Below are positions 12,761-28,388 of a DNA stretch of 64,000 nucleotides, piece after piece. Origin of the DNA: Ianthella basta. Lineage: Eukaryota; Porifera; Demospongiae; Verongiida; Ianthellidae. A program made the translations under genes and the position numbers. The notes below the pieces were generated by a model. That model searched no databases, was not told the DNA's origin, and saw only the letters and a program-made list of their open reading frames with translations. Within the stretch, counting starts at the first letter, position 1; every line of letters begins with the position of its first letter. The stretch is taken from positions 10,105,143 through 10,169,142 of the forward strand of contig OZ025868.1 of assembly GCA_964019415.1 (NCBI GenBank), in the 5' to 3' direction.

Positions 12761-15700
12761 CTCCAGATGTTGCAAACCATTTCCCTCCTCCCATTAGTAA
12801 GGGGGGAGTCCTACCCACCCAAACTCCAGTACATGACTCCATATGTTGAAAAACACTTTTCTACTGACCATTAGCAAGGGGGGGTCTTACTCACCCAAAA
12901 ATCCAGTGCATGACTTCAGATGTTGCAAACCACTTCTCTCCTGACCATCAGCAAGGGGGGAGTCTTACACACCCAAATTTCAGTGCATGACTTCAGATAT
13001 TTCAAGACACTTCTCTCCTTACCATTAGCATGGGGGGAGTCTTCCCACCCAAACTCCAGTGCATGACTCTACATGTTGCAAACCACTTCACTCCTGAACA
13101 TTAGCAAGGGGGAGTCTTACCCACCCAATCTTCAGTGCATGACTTCAGATGTTTCAAACAGTTTCTCTCCTGACTATTAGCAAAGGAAGAGTCTTTCCCA
13201 CCCAAACTCTAGTGCATGACTCCTGATGTTGCAAACAACTACTCTACTGACCATTAGCAAGGGGGAGCCTTATCACCCAAATTTCCAGTGCATGAGTACA
13301 GATGTTGCAAATCGCTTCTCTCCTGAATATTAGTAAGGGGGGAGTCTAGGCCACCCAAACTCCAGTGCATGACTACAGATACTGCAATCCACTTCTTCCC
13401 AGCCCTTTAGTAAGAGGGGAATCTTACCCACACAAACTCCAGTGCTTGATTCGAGACTTAGCAAAACACTTCTCTCCTGCCCATTAGAAAGGGGGGAGTC
13501 TCACTCATCCAAACTCCACTGCTTGATTCAAGATGTTTCCAACCACTTCTCTCCTGCTCATTAGCTAAGGGGGAGTCTTACTCACGCAAACTCCAGAGCA
13601 TGACTCTAGATGTTGCAAACAGCTTCTCTACTGCCCTTTAGCAAGTAGGGAGTTTCACCTACAAAAACTCCAGTGCATGACTCCAGATAGTGCAGACCAG
13701 TTCTCTCCAGCCCAGTAGCAAAGGGAAAGTCATACCGAACCAAACTCCTACGCATGACTTCAGTTGTTGCAAACCACTTCTCTCCTGCCCATTAGCAAGG
13801 GGAGAGTCTTGCACACCAAAATTCCAGTGCATTACTACAGATGTTGCAAACCACATCTCTCCAGACCATTAGCAATGGGGGAGTCTTACCCACCCAAACT
13901 CCAATGCATGACTACAGATGTTGATAACCACTTCTCTCCATAACATTAGAAAGGGGGGAGTCCTGCCAACTCAAACTCCAGTGCATGACTGCAGATGCCG
14001 CAAGCCACTTCTCTCCTTACATTTTGCAAGGGGGAGCCTTCACACACAAAACTCCAGTGCTTGAGTGCAGATGTTGTAACCCCTTCTCGCCTGACCATTA
14101 GCAAGGGGGAATTCGTACCCACCCAAACTCCAGTGCATGACACCAGATGTTGCAAACTACTTCTACCAAGCCCATTTGTAATGAGGGAGTGCTACCCACT
14201 CAAACTCCAGTGCATGACTATATATCTTTCAAACCAATTCTCTCCTTCCTAGTAGCAATGGAGAGTCTTACCCACCCAAGCTCCAGTGCATCACTCCAGA
14301 TGTTGCAAACCACTTCTCTCCTGCCCATTGGCATGGGGTGAGTCTTACCCACCCACACTCCATTGCATGACTCCAGATGTTGGAAACCACTTCTCTCTTG
14401 ACCATTAGCAAGGGAAGAGTCTTACCCACCCACACTCCATTGCACGACTCTAGATGTTGCAAACCACTTCTTTAATGCCCTTTAGCAAGGGGGGAGTTTT
14501 ACCCACCCAAAACTCCAGTGCATGACTCCAGATGTTGGAAACCACTTCTCTCCAGACCACTAGCAATGGGGGAGTCTTACCCACCTAAACTCCAGTGCAT
14601 GACTACAGATGTTGATAACCACTTCTCTCCTTAACATTAGAAGGGGGGGACTCCTGCCAACCCAAACTCCAGTGCTTCACTCCACATGTTGCAAACCACT
14701 TCTCTCCTGACCATTAGAAAGGGGGGAGTCTTACCCACTCAAACTCCAGTGCATGACTCCAGATGCTGCAAACCATTTCCCTCCTCCCATTAGCAAGGGG
14801 GGAGTCTAACCCACCCAAACTCCAGTGCATGACTACAGATACTGCAAACCACTTCTACCCAGCCATTTACTGAAGGGGGATTCTTACACACCCAAACTCC
14901 TGTGCATGACTCCACATGTTGCAAACTACTTCTCTCCTGACCATTGGCGAGAGGAAAGTCTTACGCACCCAAACTACTGTGCATGACTCCACATGTTGCA
15001 AAACACTTCTCTCCTTACCATTAGCAAAGGGGGAGTCTTGCCCACCTAAACTCCTGTGCATGACTCAAGATGTTGCAAACCATTTCTCTCCTGCTCATTA
15101 GATAAGTGGGAGTCTTACTCCCTCAGACTCCAGACCATGACTCTAGAAGCCACAAATCACTTCTTTACTGCCCTTTAGCAAGTGGGGAGTTTCACCTACA
15201 AAAACACCAGTGCATCACTCCAAATAGTGCAAATCATTTTTCTCCTGCCCATTAGCAAGGAGGGAGTCTTACCCACCCAAACTCCAGTGCATGACTCCAG
15301 ATGTTGGAAACCACTTCTCTTCAGCCCATTAGCAATGGGGGGATTCTTACCTACCCAAACTCTAGTGAATAACTCCAGATGTGGCAAACCACTTCACTCC
15401 TGCCAATTAGCAAGGGGGGAATCTTACACACCAAAATTCCAGTGCATGACTCCAGATGTTGCAAACCACTTCTCTCCTGACCAATATCAAAGGGGGAGTC
15501 TTACGCACCCAAACTCCAGTGCTTGACTTCAGATGATGCAAACCACTTCACTCTTTACCACTAGCAAGGGGGGAGTCTTAGCCACCCAAACTCTAGTGCA
15601 TGACTCCAGATGTTGCAAACCACTTATCTCCTGCCCATTGGCAAGGGGGGAGCCTTATCACCCAAAATTCCACTGCATGAGTACAGATGTTGCAAATCGC

Positions 15701-18700
15701 TTCTCTCCTGAAAATTAGTAAGGGCGGAGTCTAGCCCACCCAAACTCCAGTGCATGACTATAGATACTGCAAACCACTTCTACCCAGCCCATTAGTAAGG
15801 GGGGAGTCTTACCTACCCAAACTCCAGTGCATGACTCCAGATGTTGTAAACCACTTCTCTCCTGACCATTAGCAAGGGGGAGTCTTACGCACCAAAACTA
15901 CAGTGCATAATTTCAGATCTTGAAAACCACTTCTCTCATGACCATTAGCAAGGGGTGAGTCTTACGCAGCCAAACTCCAGTGCATGACTCCAGATGTTTA
16001 TGACCGCTACTCTCCTGATCATTAGTAAGTGGGGCTTCTTACCCACACAAACTCCAGTGCTTGATTCGAGACTTCTCTCCTGCCCATTAGAAAGGGGGGA
16101 GACTTACTCACCCAAACTCCACTGCTTGATTCAAGATGTTACCAACCACTTCTCTCCTGCTCATTAGCTAAGTGGGAGTCTTACTCACCCAAACTCCAGA
16201 TCATGACTCTAGATATTGCAAACAGCTTCTCTATTGCCCTTTAGCAAGTGGAAAGTTTCACCTACAAAAACTCCAGTGCACGACTCCAGATAGTGCAGTC
16301 CAATTCTCTCCAACCCAGTAGCAAAGGGAAAGACTTACCCAACCAAACTCCTGTGCATGACTTCAGATGTTACAAACCACTTCTCTAGTGCCCTTTAGCA
16401 AGGGAAAGTTTTACCCACCCAAAACCCCAGTGCATGACTCCAGATGTTGGAAACCACTTCTCTTCAGCCCATTAGCAAGGGGGGATTCTTACCCATCCAA
16501 ACTATAGTGAATGACTCCAGATGTTGCAAACCACTTCTCTCCTGCTAATTAGATAAGGGGGAGTCTTACACACCAAAATTCCAGTGCATGACTACAGATG
16601 TTGGAAACCACTTCTCTCCAGACCATTAGCAATGGGGGAGTCTTACCCACCTAAACTCCAGTGCATGACTACAGATGTTGATAACCACTTCTCTCCTTAA
16701 CATTAGAAAGGGGGGAGTCCTGCCAACCCAAACTCCAGTGTTTCACTCCACATGTTGCAAACCACTTCTCTCCTGACCATCAGAAAGGGGGGAGTCTTAC
16801 CCAATCAAACTCCAGTGCATGACTACAGATGTTGCAAACCATTTCCCTCCTCCCATTATTAAGGGGGGAGTCTAGCCCACCCAAACTCCAGTGCACGACT
16901 GCAGATACTACAATCCACTTCTACCCAGCCCATTAATAAGGGGGGAGTCTTACCCACCCAAACTCCAGTGTATGACTCCAGATGTTGTAAACCACTTCTC
17001 TCCTGACCATTAGCAAGGGGGAGTCTTATGCACCAAAACTACAGTGCATGACTCCAGATGTTGATACCCACTACTCTCCTGATCATTAGTAAGAGGGGCT
17101 TCTTACCCACACAAACTCCAGTGTCTGATTCGAGACTTAGCAAAACACTTCTCTCCTGCTCATTAGAAAGGGGGGAGTCTTACCCACCCAAACTTCACTG
17201 CTTGATTCAAGATGTTAGCAACCACTTCTCTCCTGCTCATTAGCTAAGGGGGAGTCTTACTCACCCAAACTCCAATGCATGACTACAGATGTTGCAAGCC
17301 ACTTCTCTCCTTACAATGTTCAAGGGGGGAGTCCTGCCCAAAAAAAATCCAGTGCTTGACTCCAGATGTTGCAAACTACTTATCTCCTGCCCATTATCAA
17401 AGGGGGAGCCTTCTCACCCGAACTCCAGTGCATGAGTACAGATGTTGCAAACCACTTCTCTCCTGACCATTAGCAAGGGGGGAGTCTTACCCACCCAAGC
17501 TCCGGTGCATGATTCCAGATGTTGTAAACCACTTCTCTCCTGCCTATTGGCATGGGGTGAATCTTACCCACCCACACTCCATTGCATGACTCCAGATAGT
17601 GCAAACCACTTCTCTACTGCCCTTTAGCAAGGGGGGAGTCTTACCCATCCACAACCCCGGTGCATGACTCCAGATGTTAGTAACCATTTCTCTTCAGCCC
17701 ATTAGCAAGGGGGATTCTTACCCATCCAAACTCCAGTGAATAACTCTAGATGTGGCAAACCACTTCACTCCTGCCAATTAGCAATGTGGGAGTCTTACCC
17801 ACCCAAATTCCAGTGCATGACTACAGATGTTGATAACCACTTCTCTCCTTAACAATAGAAAGTGTGTAGTCTTACCAACCCAAACTTGCTTCACTCCACA
17901 TGTTGCAAACCACTTCTCTTCTTACCATTGGCAAGGGGGAAGCCTGCTCGCCCAAAATTCTAGTGCATGAGTACAGATGTTGCAAATCACTTCTTTCATG
18001 AATATTAGTAAGGGGGGAGTCTAACCCACCCAAACTCCTGTGCATGACTCCAGTTGTTACAAACCACTTCTCTGTTGACCATTGGCAAAGGAGGAATCTA
18101 ACCCACCTAAACTCCTGCGCATGACTCAAGATGTTGCAAACCATTTCGCTCCTGCTCATTAGCTAAGGGGGAGTCTTACTCCCCCAAACTCCAGAGCATG
18201 ACTCTAGAAGTTACAAACCACTTCTCTACGTACTGCCCTTTAGTAAGTGGGGAGTTTCACCTACCAAAACACCAGTGCATCACTCCAAATAGTGCAAATC
18301 ATTTTTCTCCTGCCCATTAGCAAGGGGGGGGGGGGGGTCTTACCCACCCAAACTCCAGTGCATGACTCCAGATGTTGGAAACCACTTCTCTTCAGCCCAT
18401 TAGCAAGTGGGGATTCTTACCTACCCAAACTCTAGTGAATAACTCCAGATGTGGCAAACCACTTCACTCCTGCCAATTAGCAAGGGGGGAATCTTACACA
18501 CCAAAATTCCAGTGCATGAATCCAGATATTGCAAACCACTTCTCTCCTGACCAATAGCAAAGGGGGAGTCTTACCCACCCAAACTCCAGTGCTTGACTTC
18601 AGATGATGCATACCACTTCACTCTTTACCACTAGCAAGGGGGGAGTCTTAGCCACCCAAACTCTAGTGCATGACTCCTGATGTTGCAAACCACTTATCTC

Positions 18701-20343
18701 CTGCCCATTGGCAAGGGGGGAGCCTTATCACCCAAAATTCCAGTGCATGAGTACAGCTGTTGCAAATCGCTTCTCTCCTGAAAATTAGTAAGTGGGGAGT
18801 CTAGCCCACCCAAACTCCAGTGCATTACTACAGATACTGCAATCCACTTCTACCCAGCCCATTAGTAAGGGGGGAGTCTAGCCCACCCAAACTCCAGTGC
18901 ATGACTACAGATACTGCAAACCACTTCTACCCAGCCCATTAGTAGGGGGAGAGTCTTACCCACCCAAACTCCAGTGTATGACTACAGATGTTGTAAACCA
19001 CTTCTATCCTTACCATTAGCAAGGGGAGTCTTACGCACCAAAACTACAGTGCATAACTTCAGATCAGGATAACCACTTCGCTCATGGTCATTAACAACGG
19101 GTGAGTCTTACCCATCCAAACTTCAGTGCATGACTCCAGATGTTGATAACCACTACTCTCCTGATCATTAGTAAGTGGGGCGTCTTACCCACACAAACTC
19201 CAGTGCTTGATTCGAGACTTAGCATAACACTTATCTCCTGCCCATTAGAAAGGGGGGAGTCTTACTCACCCAAACTCCACTGCTTGATTCAAGATGTTAC
19301 CAACCACTTCTCTCCTGCTCATTAGCTAAGTGGGAGTCTTACTCACCCAAAATCCGGAGCATGACTCTAGATGTTGCAAACAGCTTCTCTACTGCCCTAA
19401 GTTAGCAAGTGGGGAGTTTCACCTACAAAAACTCCAGTGCATGACTCCAGATAGTGCAGACCAATTCTCTCCAGCCCAGTAGCAAAGGGAAAGTATTACC
19501 CAACCAAACTGCAGTGCATGACTTCAGATGTTGCAAACCATTTCTCTCCTGCCCATTAGCAAGGGGGGTGTCTTACCCACCCAAACTCCTGTGCATTACT
19601 CAACATGTTGCTAACCACTTGTCTCCTGCCCATTGGCATGGGGTGAGTCTATCCACCCTAACTCCAGTGCATGACTCCAGATGTTGCAAACCACTTCTTT
19701 CTTGACCATTAGCAAGGGGGGAGTCTTACCCACCCACACTCCATTGCATGACTCCAGATGTTGGAAACCACTTCTCTTCAGCCCATTGGCAAGGGGGGAG
19801 TCTTACTCACCCAAACTCCACTGCTTGATTCAAGATGTTACCAACCACTTCTCTCCTGCTCATTAGCTAAGTAGGAGTCTTACTCACCCAAACTCCAGAG
19901 CATGACTCTAGATGTTGCAAACAGATTCTCTACTGCCCTTTAGCAAGTGGGGAGTTTCACCTACAAAAACTCCAGTGCATGACTCCAGATAGTGCAGACC
20001 AATTCTCTCCAGCCCAGTAGCAAAGGGATAGTCTTATCCACTCTAACTCCGTGCATGACACCAGATGTTTTAAACCACTTCTCTCTTGACCATTAGCAAG
20101 GGAGGAGCCTTACCCACCCAAACTCCATTGCATGACTCCACATGTTGCAAACCACTTCTCTAGTGCCCTTTAGCAAGGGGGGAGTTTTACCCACCCAAAA
20201 CCCCAGTGCATGACTCTAGATGTTGGAAACCACTTCTCTTCAGCCCATTACCAAGGGGGGATTCTTACCCATCCAAACTATAGTGAATGACTCCAGATGT
20301 TGCAAACCACTTCACTCCTGCCAATTAGATAGGGGGGAGTCTT

Positions 20344-20520
20344 ACACACCAAAATTCCAGTGCATGACTACAGATGTTGCAAACCACTTCACTCCTGCCA
20401 ATTAGCAAGGGGGGAGTCTTACACACCAAAATTCCAGTGCATGACTACAGATGTTGCAAACCACTTCACTCCTGCCAATTAGCAAGGGGGGAGTCTTACA
20501 CACCCTAACTCCAGTGCATG
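20344..20520 (+). repeat. Near-identical adjacent monomers (local amplification)
   Basis: The variant containing CACACCAAAATTCCAGTGCA and CACTCCTGCCAATTAGCAAG appears in immediate succession near 20344, 20421 and 20498. Adjacent copies are almost identical, unlike most neighbours in this block, so this is a local single-monomer expansion. Confidence 0.7.
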
Positions 20521-23500
20521 ACTACAGATGTTGATAACCACTTCTCTCCTTAACATTAGAAAGGGGGGAGTCCTGCCAACCCAAACTCCAGTGTTTCACT
20601 CCATATGTTTCAAACCACTTCTCTCCTGACCATTAGAAAGGGGGGAGTCTTACCCACCCAAACTCCAGTGCATGACTCCAGATGTTGTAAACCACTTCAC
20701 TCTTGCCCATTTCTAAGGGGGGAGTCTTACCCACCCAAACTCCTGTGCATGACTCCATATGTTGCAAACCACTTCTCTCCTTACCATTAGCAAGGGGGGA
20801 GTCTTACCCACCCAAACTCCATTGCATGACTCCACATGTTGCAAACCACGTCTCTAGTGCCCTTTAGCAAGGGGGGAGTCTTACCCACCCAAAACCCCAG
20901 TGCATGACTCTAGATGTTGGAAACCACTTCTCTTCAGCCCATTACCAAGGGGGGATTCTTACCCATCCAAACTATAGTGAATGACTCCAGATGTTGCAAA
21001 ACACTTCAATCCTGGCAATTAGCAAGGGGGGAGTCTTACACACCAAAATTCCAGTGCATGACTCCAGATGTTGCAAACCACTTCTCTCCCTAACATTAGA
21101 AAGGGGGGAGTCCTGCCAACCCAAACTCCAGTGCTTCACTCCATATGTTTCAAACCACTTCTCTCCTGACCATTAGCAAGGGGGGCGTTTTACCTACCCA
21201 AACTCCAGTGCTTGATTCGAGACTTAGCAAAACACTTCTCTCCTGCCCATTAGAAAGGGGGGAGTTTTACTCACCCAAGCTCCACTGCTTGATTCAAGAT
21301 GTTACCAACCACTTCTCTCCTGCTCATTATCTAAGGGGCAGTCTTACTCACCCAAACTTTAGAGCATGACTCTAAATGTTGCAAACACCTTCTCTACTGC
21401 CCTTTAGCAAGTGGGGAGTTTCACCTACAAAAACTCCAGTGCATGACTCCAGACAATGCAGACCAATTCTCTCCAGCCCAGTAGCAAAGGGAAAGTCTTA
21501 TCCACTCTAACTCCAGTGCATGACACCAGATGTTTTAAACCACTTCTCTCTTGACCATTAGCAAGGGAGGAGTCTTACCCACCCACACTCCATTGTCTTA
21601 CCCACCCAAACTCCTGTGCATGACTCAACATGTTGCAAACCACTTGTCTCCTGCCCATTGGCATGGGGTGAGTCTTATCCACCCTAACTCCAGTGCATGA
21701 CTCCAGATGTTTTAAACCACTTCTCTCTTGACCATTAGCAATGGAAGAGTCTTACCCACCCACACTCCATTGCATGACTCCAGATGTTGCAAACCACTTC
21801 TCTTCAGCCCATTACCAAGGGGGGATTCTTACCCATCCAAACTATAGTGAATAACTCCAGATGTTGCAAACCACTTCACTCCTGCCCATTGGCATGGGGT
21901 GAGTCTTATCCACCCTAACTCCAGTGTATGACTCCAGATGTTGCAAACCACTTCTCTCCAGACCATTATCAATGGGGGAGTCTTACCCAGCCAAACTCCA
22001 GTGCATGACTACAGATGTTGATAACCACTTCTTTCCTTAACATTAGAAAGGGGGGGAGTCCTGCCAACCCAAACACCAGTGCTTCACTTCACATGTTGCA
22101 AACCACTTCTCTTCTTACCATTGGCAAGGGGGGAGCCTGGTCACCCAAAATTCTAGTGCATGAGCACAGATGTTGCAAATCACTTTTCTCCTGAACATTA
22201 GTAAGTGGGGAGTCTAACCCACCCAAACTCCAGTGCATGACTACAGATGCTGCAAATCATTTCTACCCAGCCCATTAGTAAGGAGGTAGTCTTACCCACC
22301 CAAACTCCTGTGCATGACCCCAGATGTTGCAAACCATTTCTATCCTGACCATTAGCAAGAGGGGAGTCCTACGCGCCCAAACTCCTGTGCATGACTCCAC
22401 ATGTTGCAAAACACTTCTCTCCTTACCATTAGCAAAGAGGGAGTCTTGCCATCAAAACTCCTGCGCATGACTCAAGATGTTGCAAACCATTTCTCTCCTG
22501 CTCATTAGCTAAGGGGGAGTCTTACTCCCCCAAACTCCAGAGCATGACTCTATAAGTTACAAACCACTTCTCTACTGCCCTTTAGCAAGTGGGGGGTTTC
22601 ACCATAAAATCTCCAGCGCATGACTCCAGATCGTGCAAACCACTACTCTCCTGCCCAATAGCAAGGGGGGAGTCTTACTTACACAAACTCCAGTGCATGA
22701 CTCCAGATGTTGCAAACCACTTCTCTTCAGCACATTAGCAAGGGGGGATTCGTACCCACCCAAACTCTAGTGAATAACTCTAGATGTTGTAAACCACTTC
22801 ACTCCTGCCAATTAGCAAGGGGGGAGTCTTACACATCAAAATTCCAGTGCATGACTCCAGATGTTGCAAACCACTTCTCTCCTGCCCATTAGTAAGGGGT
22901 GATTCTTACCCACCAAAACTCTAGTGAATAACTCCAGATGTTGCAAACCACTTCACTCCTGCCAATTAGCAAGGGGGGAGTCTTACACACCAAAATTCCA
23001 GTGCATGACTCCAGATGTTGCAAACCACTTCTCTCCTGACCATTAGTAAGGGGGGAGTCTTACCCACCCAAACTCCAATGCATGACTACAGATGTTGCAA
23101 ACCACTTTTCTCCTTACCATTAGAAAGGGGTGGGTCTAACCTGCCAAACTCCAAGTGTAATACTCCAGATGTTGCCAACTACTTCTCTCCTACTCATTAG
23201 CTACGTAAGGGGGAGGCTTACCCGCACAAACTCCAGAGCATTACTCTAGAATTTGCAAACCACTTCTCTATTGCCCATTAGCAAGTGGGAAGTTTCACCC
23301 ACAAAAACTCGAGGGCATTACTCCAGATAGTGCAAATCACTTCTATCCTGCCCAGTAGCAATGGGGGAGTCTTACCAAACCAAACTCCCGTGCATGACTC
23401 CAGATGTTGCAAGCCACTTCTCTCCTTACAATTAGCGAGGGGGGAGTCTAGCCCAACAAAACTCCAGTGCATGACTCCAGATGTTGGAAACCACTTCTCT

Positions 23501-26500
23501 CCTGACCATGAGCAAGGGGGGCGTTTTACCCACCCAATCTCCAGTGCTTGATTGAAGATGTTACAAACCACTTCTCTCCTGGCCATTGGTAAGGGGGAGT
23601 CTTACCCACCCAAACTCCAAGTATATGACTCCAGATGTTGCCAACCACTTCTCTCCTGCCCATTAGCTAAGGGTGAGTCTTACCCAAACTCCAGAGCATG
23701 ACTCTAGAAGTTGCAAACTGCTTCTCTACTGCCCTTTAGCAAGTGTGGAGTTTCCCTCACATAAACTCCAGTGCATGACTCCAGATAGTGCAAACCACTA
23801 CTGTTCTGCCCAGTAGCAAGGGGGGAGTCTTACCCAACCAAACTCCAGTGCATGACTTCACATGTTGAAAACCACTTCTCTCCTGCCAATTAGCAAGGTG
23901 GGAGTCTTACTCACCCAAACTCCTGTGCATGACTCCAAATGTTGCTAACCACTTCACTCCTCCCATTAGAAAGAGGGGAGTCCTACCCACCCAAACTCCT
24001 GTGTATGACTCGATGTTGCAAACCACTTCATTCCGAACTATTAGCAAGGGGGGAGTCTTACCCACCAAAAACTCCAGTGCATGACTCCAGATGTTGCAAG
24101 CCACTTCTCTCCTTACAATTTGCAAGGGGGGGGGGGGGTCTTGCCCAACAAAATTCCAGTGCTTGACTCCAGATGTTGCAAACCACTTCACTCCTGACCA
24201 TTAGCAATGGGGGAGTCTTAACCACCTTAACTGAAGTGCATGACTCCAGATGTTGCAAAACACTTATCTCCTGCCCATTGGCAAAGGAGGAGCCTTCTCA
24301 CACAAAACTCCAGTGCTTGAGTACAGATGTTATAAACCACTTCTCTCCTGACCATTAGCAAGAGTGGATTCGTACCCACCCAAACTCCAGTGCATGACTG
24401 CAGATGTTGCCAAGCCCATTTGTAAGGAGGGAGTGCTACCCACCTAAACTCCAGTGCATGACTATAGATCTTTCAAACCACTTCTCTACTGCCCTTTAGC
24501 AAGGGGGGAGTCTTACCCACCCAAAACCCCAGTGCATGACTCCAGATGTTGGAAACCACTTCTCTTCAGCCCATTACCAAGGGGGCATTCTTACCCACCC
24601 AAACTATAGTGAATAACTCCAGATGTTGCAAACCACTTCACTCCAGCCCATTAGCAATGGGGGAGTCTTACCCACCAAAGCTCCAGTGCAGGACTACAGA
24701 TGTTGATAACCACTTCTCTCCTTAACAGTAGAAAGGGGGGAGTCTTGCGAACCCAAACTCCAGTGCTTCACTCCACATGCTGAAATCCACTTCTCGTCTT
24801 ACCATTAGCAAAGGGGGAGTCTTGCCCACCAAAACTCCAGTGCATGACTCCAGATGTTGCAAACCACTTACCTCCTGCCCATTGGCAAGGGGGAGTCTTC
24901 TCACTCAAACTCCAGTGCATGACTACAGATGCTGCAAACCACTTCTACCCAGTCAATTAGTAAGGAGGTAGTCTTACCCACCCAAACTCCAGTGCATGAC
25001 TCCAGATGTTGATAACCACTTCTATCCTGACCATTAGCAAGGAGGGAGTCTTACGCACCCAAACTCCTGTGCATGACTCCACATGTTGCAAACCACTTCT
25101 CTCCTTACTATTAGCAAAGGGGGAGTCTTGCCCACCAAAAATCCTGCGCATGACTCAAGATATTGCAAACCATTTCTCTCCTGCTCATTAGCTAAAGGGG
25201 AGTCTTACTCACCCAAACTCCAGAGCATGACTCTAAAAGTTGCAAACCACTTCTCTACTGCCCTTTAGTAAGTGGAGAGTTTCACCCACAAAAACTCCAG
25301 TGCATGACTCCAGATAGTGCAAACCACTTCTCCCCTGCCCAGTAGCAAGGGGGGAGTCTTACCCCCACAAACCCCAGTGCATGACTTCAGATGTTGCAAA
25401 CCACTTCTCTCCTACCCATTAGCAAGGTGGGTGTCTCACTCCCCCATACTCCAGTGCATGACTCCAGATGTTGAAAACCACTTCACTCCTCCCATTAGAA
25501 AGAGGGAGTCTTACCCACCCAAACCCCTGTGCATGACTATAGATGTTGCAAAACCACTTGTTTCCTAACAATTAGCAAGGGGGGAGTCTTACCCACCCAA
25601 ACTCCAGTGCATGACTCCAGATGTTGCAAGCCACTTCTCTCCTTACAATTTGCATGTGGGGAGTCTTGCCCAACAAAAATCCAGTGCTTGACTCTAGATG
25701 TTGCAATCCACTTATCTCCTGCCCATCGGCAAGGGGGTAGCCTTCTCACCCAAAACTCCAGTGCATTAGTACTGATGTTGCAAATCACTTCTCTCCTTAC
25801 CATTAGCAAGGGGGGAGTCTTGCCCACCAAAACTAAAGTGCTTGACTCCATATGTTGCTAACGACTTATCTCCTGCCCATTGGCAAGGGGGGAGCCTTCT
25901 CACTCAAAACTGCAGTGCATGAGTACAGATGTTGCAAACCACTTCTCTCCTGACCATTAGCAAGGGGTGAGTCTTACCCACCCAAACTCCAGTGCATGAC
26001 TCCAGATGTTGCAAACCAGTTCTATCCAGCCCATTAGTAAGGGGGGAGTCTTACCCACCCAAACTCCTGTGTATGACTCGATGTTGCAAACCACTTCATC
26101 CTAAACTATTAGCAAGGGGGGAGTCTTACCCACCTAAACTCCAGTGCATGACTCCAGATGTTGCAAATCTTTTCTCTCCTTACCAGTAGCAAGGACGGAG
26201 TCTTGCCCACCAAAACTACAGTGCTTGACTAAAGATGTTGTTAACCACTTATCTCCTGCCCATTGGCAAGGGGGAGCCTTCTCACCCAAACTGCAGTGCA
26301 TGAGTACAGATGTTGCAAACCACTTCTCTCCTGACCATTAGCAAGAGGGGAGTCTTACCCACCTAAACTCAAGTGCATGACTCCAGATGTTGCAAACCAC
26401 TTCTACCATACCCACTAACAAGGAAGTGTCTTACCCACCCAAACTCCAGTGCATGATGTTTCATGGTGTTTCAAACTACTTCTCTCCTGACCATTTGCAA

Positions 26501-28388
26501 GGGGAGGTCTTACCCACTCAAACTCCAGTGCTTGACTCCTGATGTTCCAAACCACTTCTCCCATGACCATCAGCAAGGGGGGAGTCTTACCTACACAACC
26601 TCTAGTGCATGTCTCCAGCTGTTGCAAACTACTTCTCCCCTGCCAATTAGCAAGTGGGAAGACTTACCAATCCAATATCCAGTGCATGACTCCAGATGTC
26701 GCAATCCACTTTCCCCCTTGCCATTAGCAAGGGGGGAGTCTTACCCACTGAAACTCCAGTGATTGACTACAGATGTTGTTAACCACTTATCTCCTGCCCA
26801 TTGGCTAAGGGGGAGCCTTCTCACCCAAACTGCAGTGCATGAGTACAGATGTTGCAAACCCCTTCTCTCCTGACTATTAGCAAGGGGGGAGTCTTACCCA
26901 CCTAAACTCAAGTGCATGACTCCAGAAGTCGCAAACCACTTATCTCCTGCCCATTGGCAAAGGGGGAGCCTTCACACACAAAACTCCAGTGCTTGAGTAC
27001 AGATGTTGTAAACCACTTCTCTCCTGACCATTAGCAAGAGGGGATTCGTACCCACCCAAACTCCATTGCATGACTCCAGATGTGTCAAACCACGTCTCTA
27101 CTGCCCTTTAGTAAGGGGGGGAGTCTTACCCACCCAAACTCCAGTGATTGACTACAGATGCTGCAAACCAATTCTCTCCTGACCATTAGCGAAGGGGAGT
27201 CTTACCCACCCAAACTCGAGTGCATGACTCTAGATGTTGCAAACCACTTCTCACCTCACCATTTGCAAGGGGAGTCGTACCCACCCAAACTCCAGTGCAT
27301 GACTCCAGATGTTGCAAGCCACTCTTTTCCTGACAATTAACAAGGGGGGGAGTCTTAGCCACCCAAACTACAGTGCATGACTCCAGATGTTGCAAGCCAC
27401 TTTTCACCTGACCATTGAGAAGGGGGAAACATTACCAACCAAAACTATAGTACATGACTCTAGATGTTGCATACCACTTCTCTCCTTAACATTAGCAAGG
27501 GAAGAGTCTTACCCAATGAAACTCCAGTACGTGACTCCAGATGTTGCAAACCACTTCTCTCCTGCCCATTATCATGGGAGGAGTCTTACCCACCCAAACT
27601 CCAGTGCATGACTTCAGATGTTGCAAACCACTTCTCTCCTGCATATTCGCAAGGGGGGAGTCTTACCCACCCAAACTCCAGTGCATGACTCCATATGTTC
27701 CAAACCACCTTTCCCCTGCCCATTAGCAAGGGGGGATTATTATCCACCCAAACTCCAGTGCATGACTCCAGGTTGTGCAAACCACTTCTCTCCTGCCCAT
27801 TAGCAAGGAGGGAGTCTTACATACCCAAACTCAGGTGCAAGACTCCAGATGTTGCAAACCACTTCTCCATGGCCATTAGCAAAGGGGGAGTCTTACCCAC
27901 CCAAACTCCAGTACATGCCTTCAGATGTTCCAAACCATTTCCCCCCTGCACTGTCGCAAGGGGGGAGTCTTACCCACTCAAATTCCAGTGCATGACTCCA
28001 GATGTTGCAAACCACTTCCCTCCAGCCCAATAGCAAGGAGGGAGTCTTACCAACACAAACGCCAGTACATGACTCCAGATCTTGTAAACCACTTATCTCC
28101 TGACCATAGCAAGGAGGGACTCTTACCCAATCAAACTCCAGTGAAGGGCTCAAGATGTTGCAATCCATTTCTCTCCTAACCATGAGCAAGGAGGGAGTCT
28201 TACCTACCCAAACTCTAGTGCAAGACGCCAGATGTTGCAAACGACTTCTCCCATGACCATTAGCAAGGGTGGAGTCTTACCCACCCAAACTTTTGTGCTT
28301 CACTCCAGATACTGCAAACCACTTCACTCCTGACCATTAGCAAGATGGGAGTCTTACCCACCCAAACTCTAGTGCGTGATAACAGATG

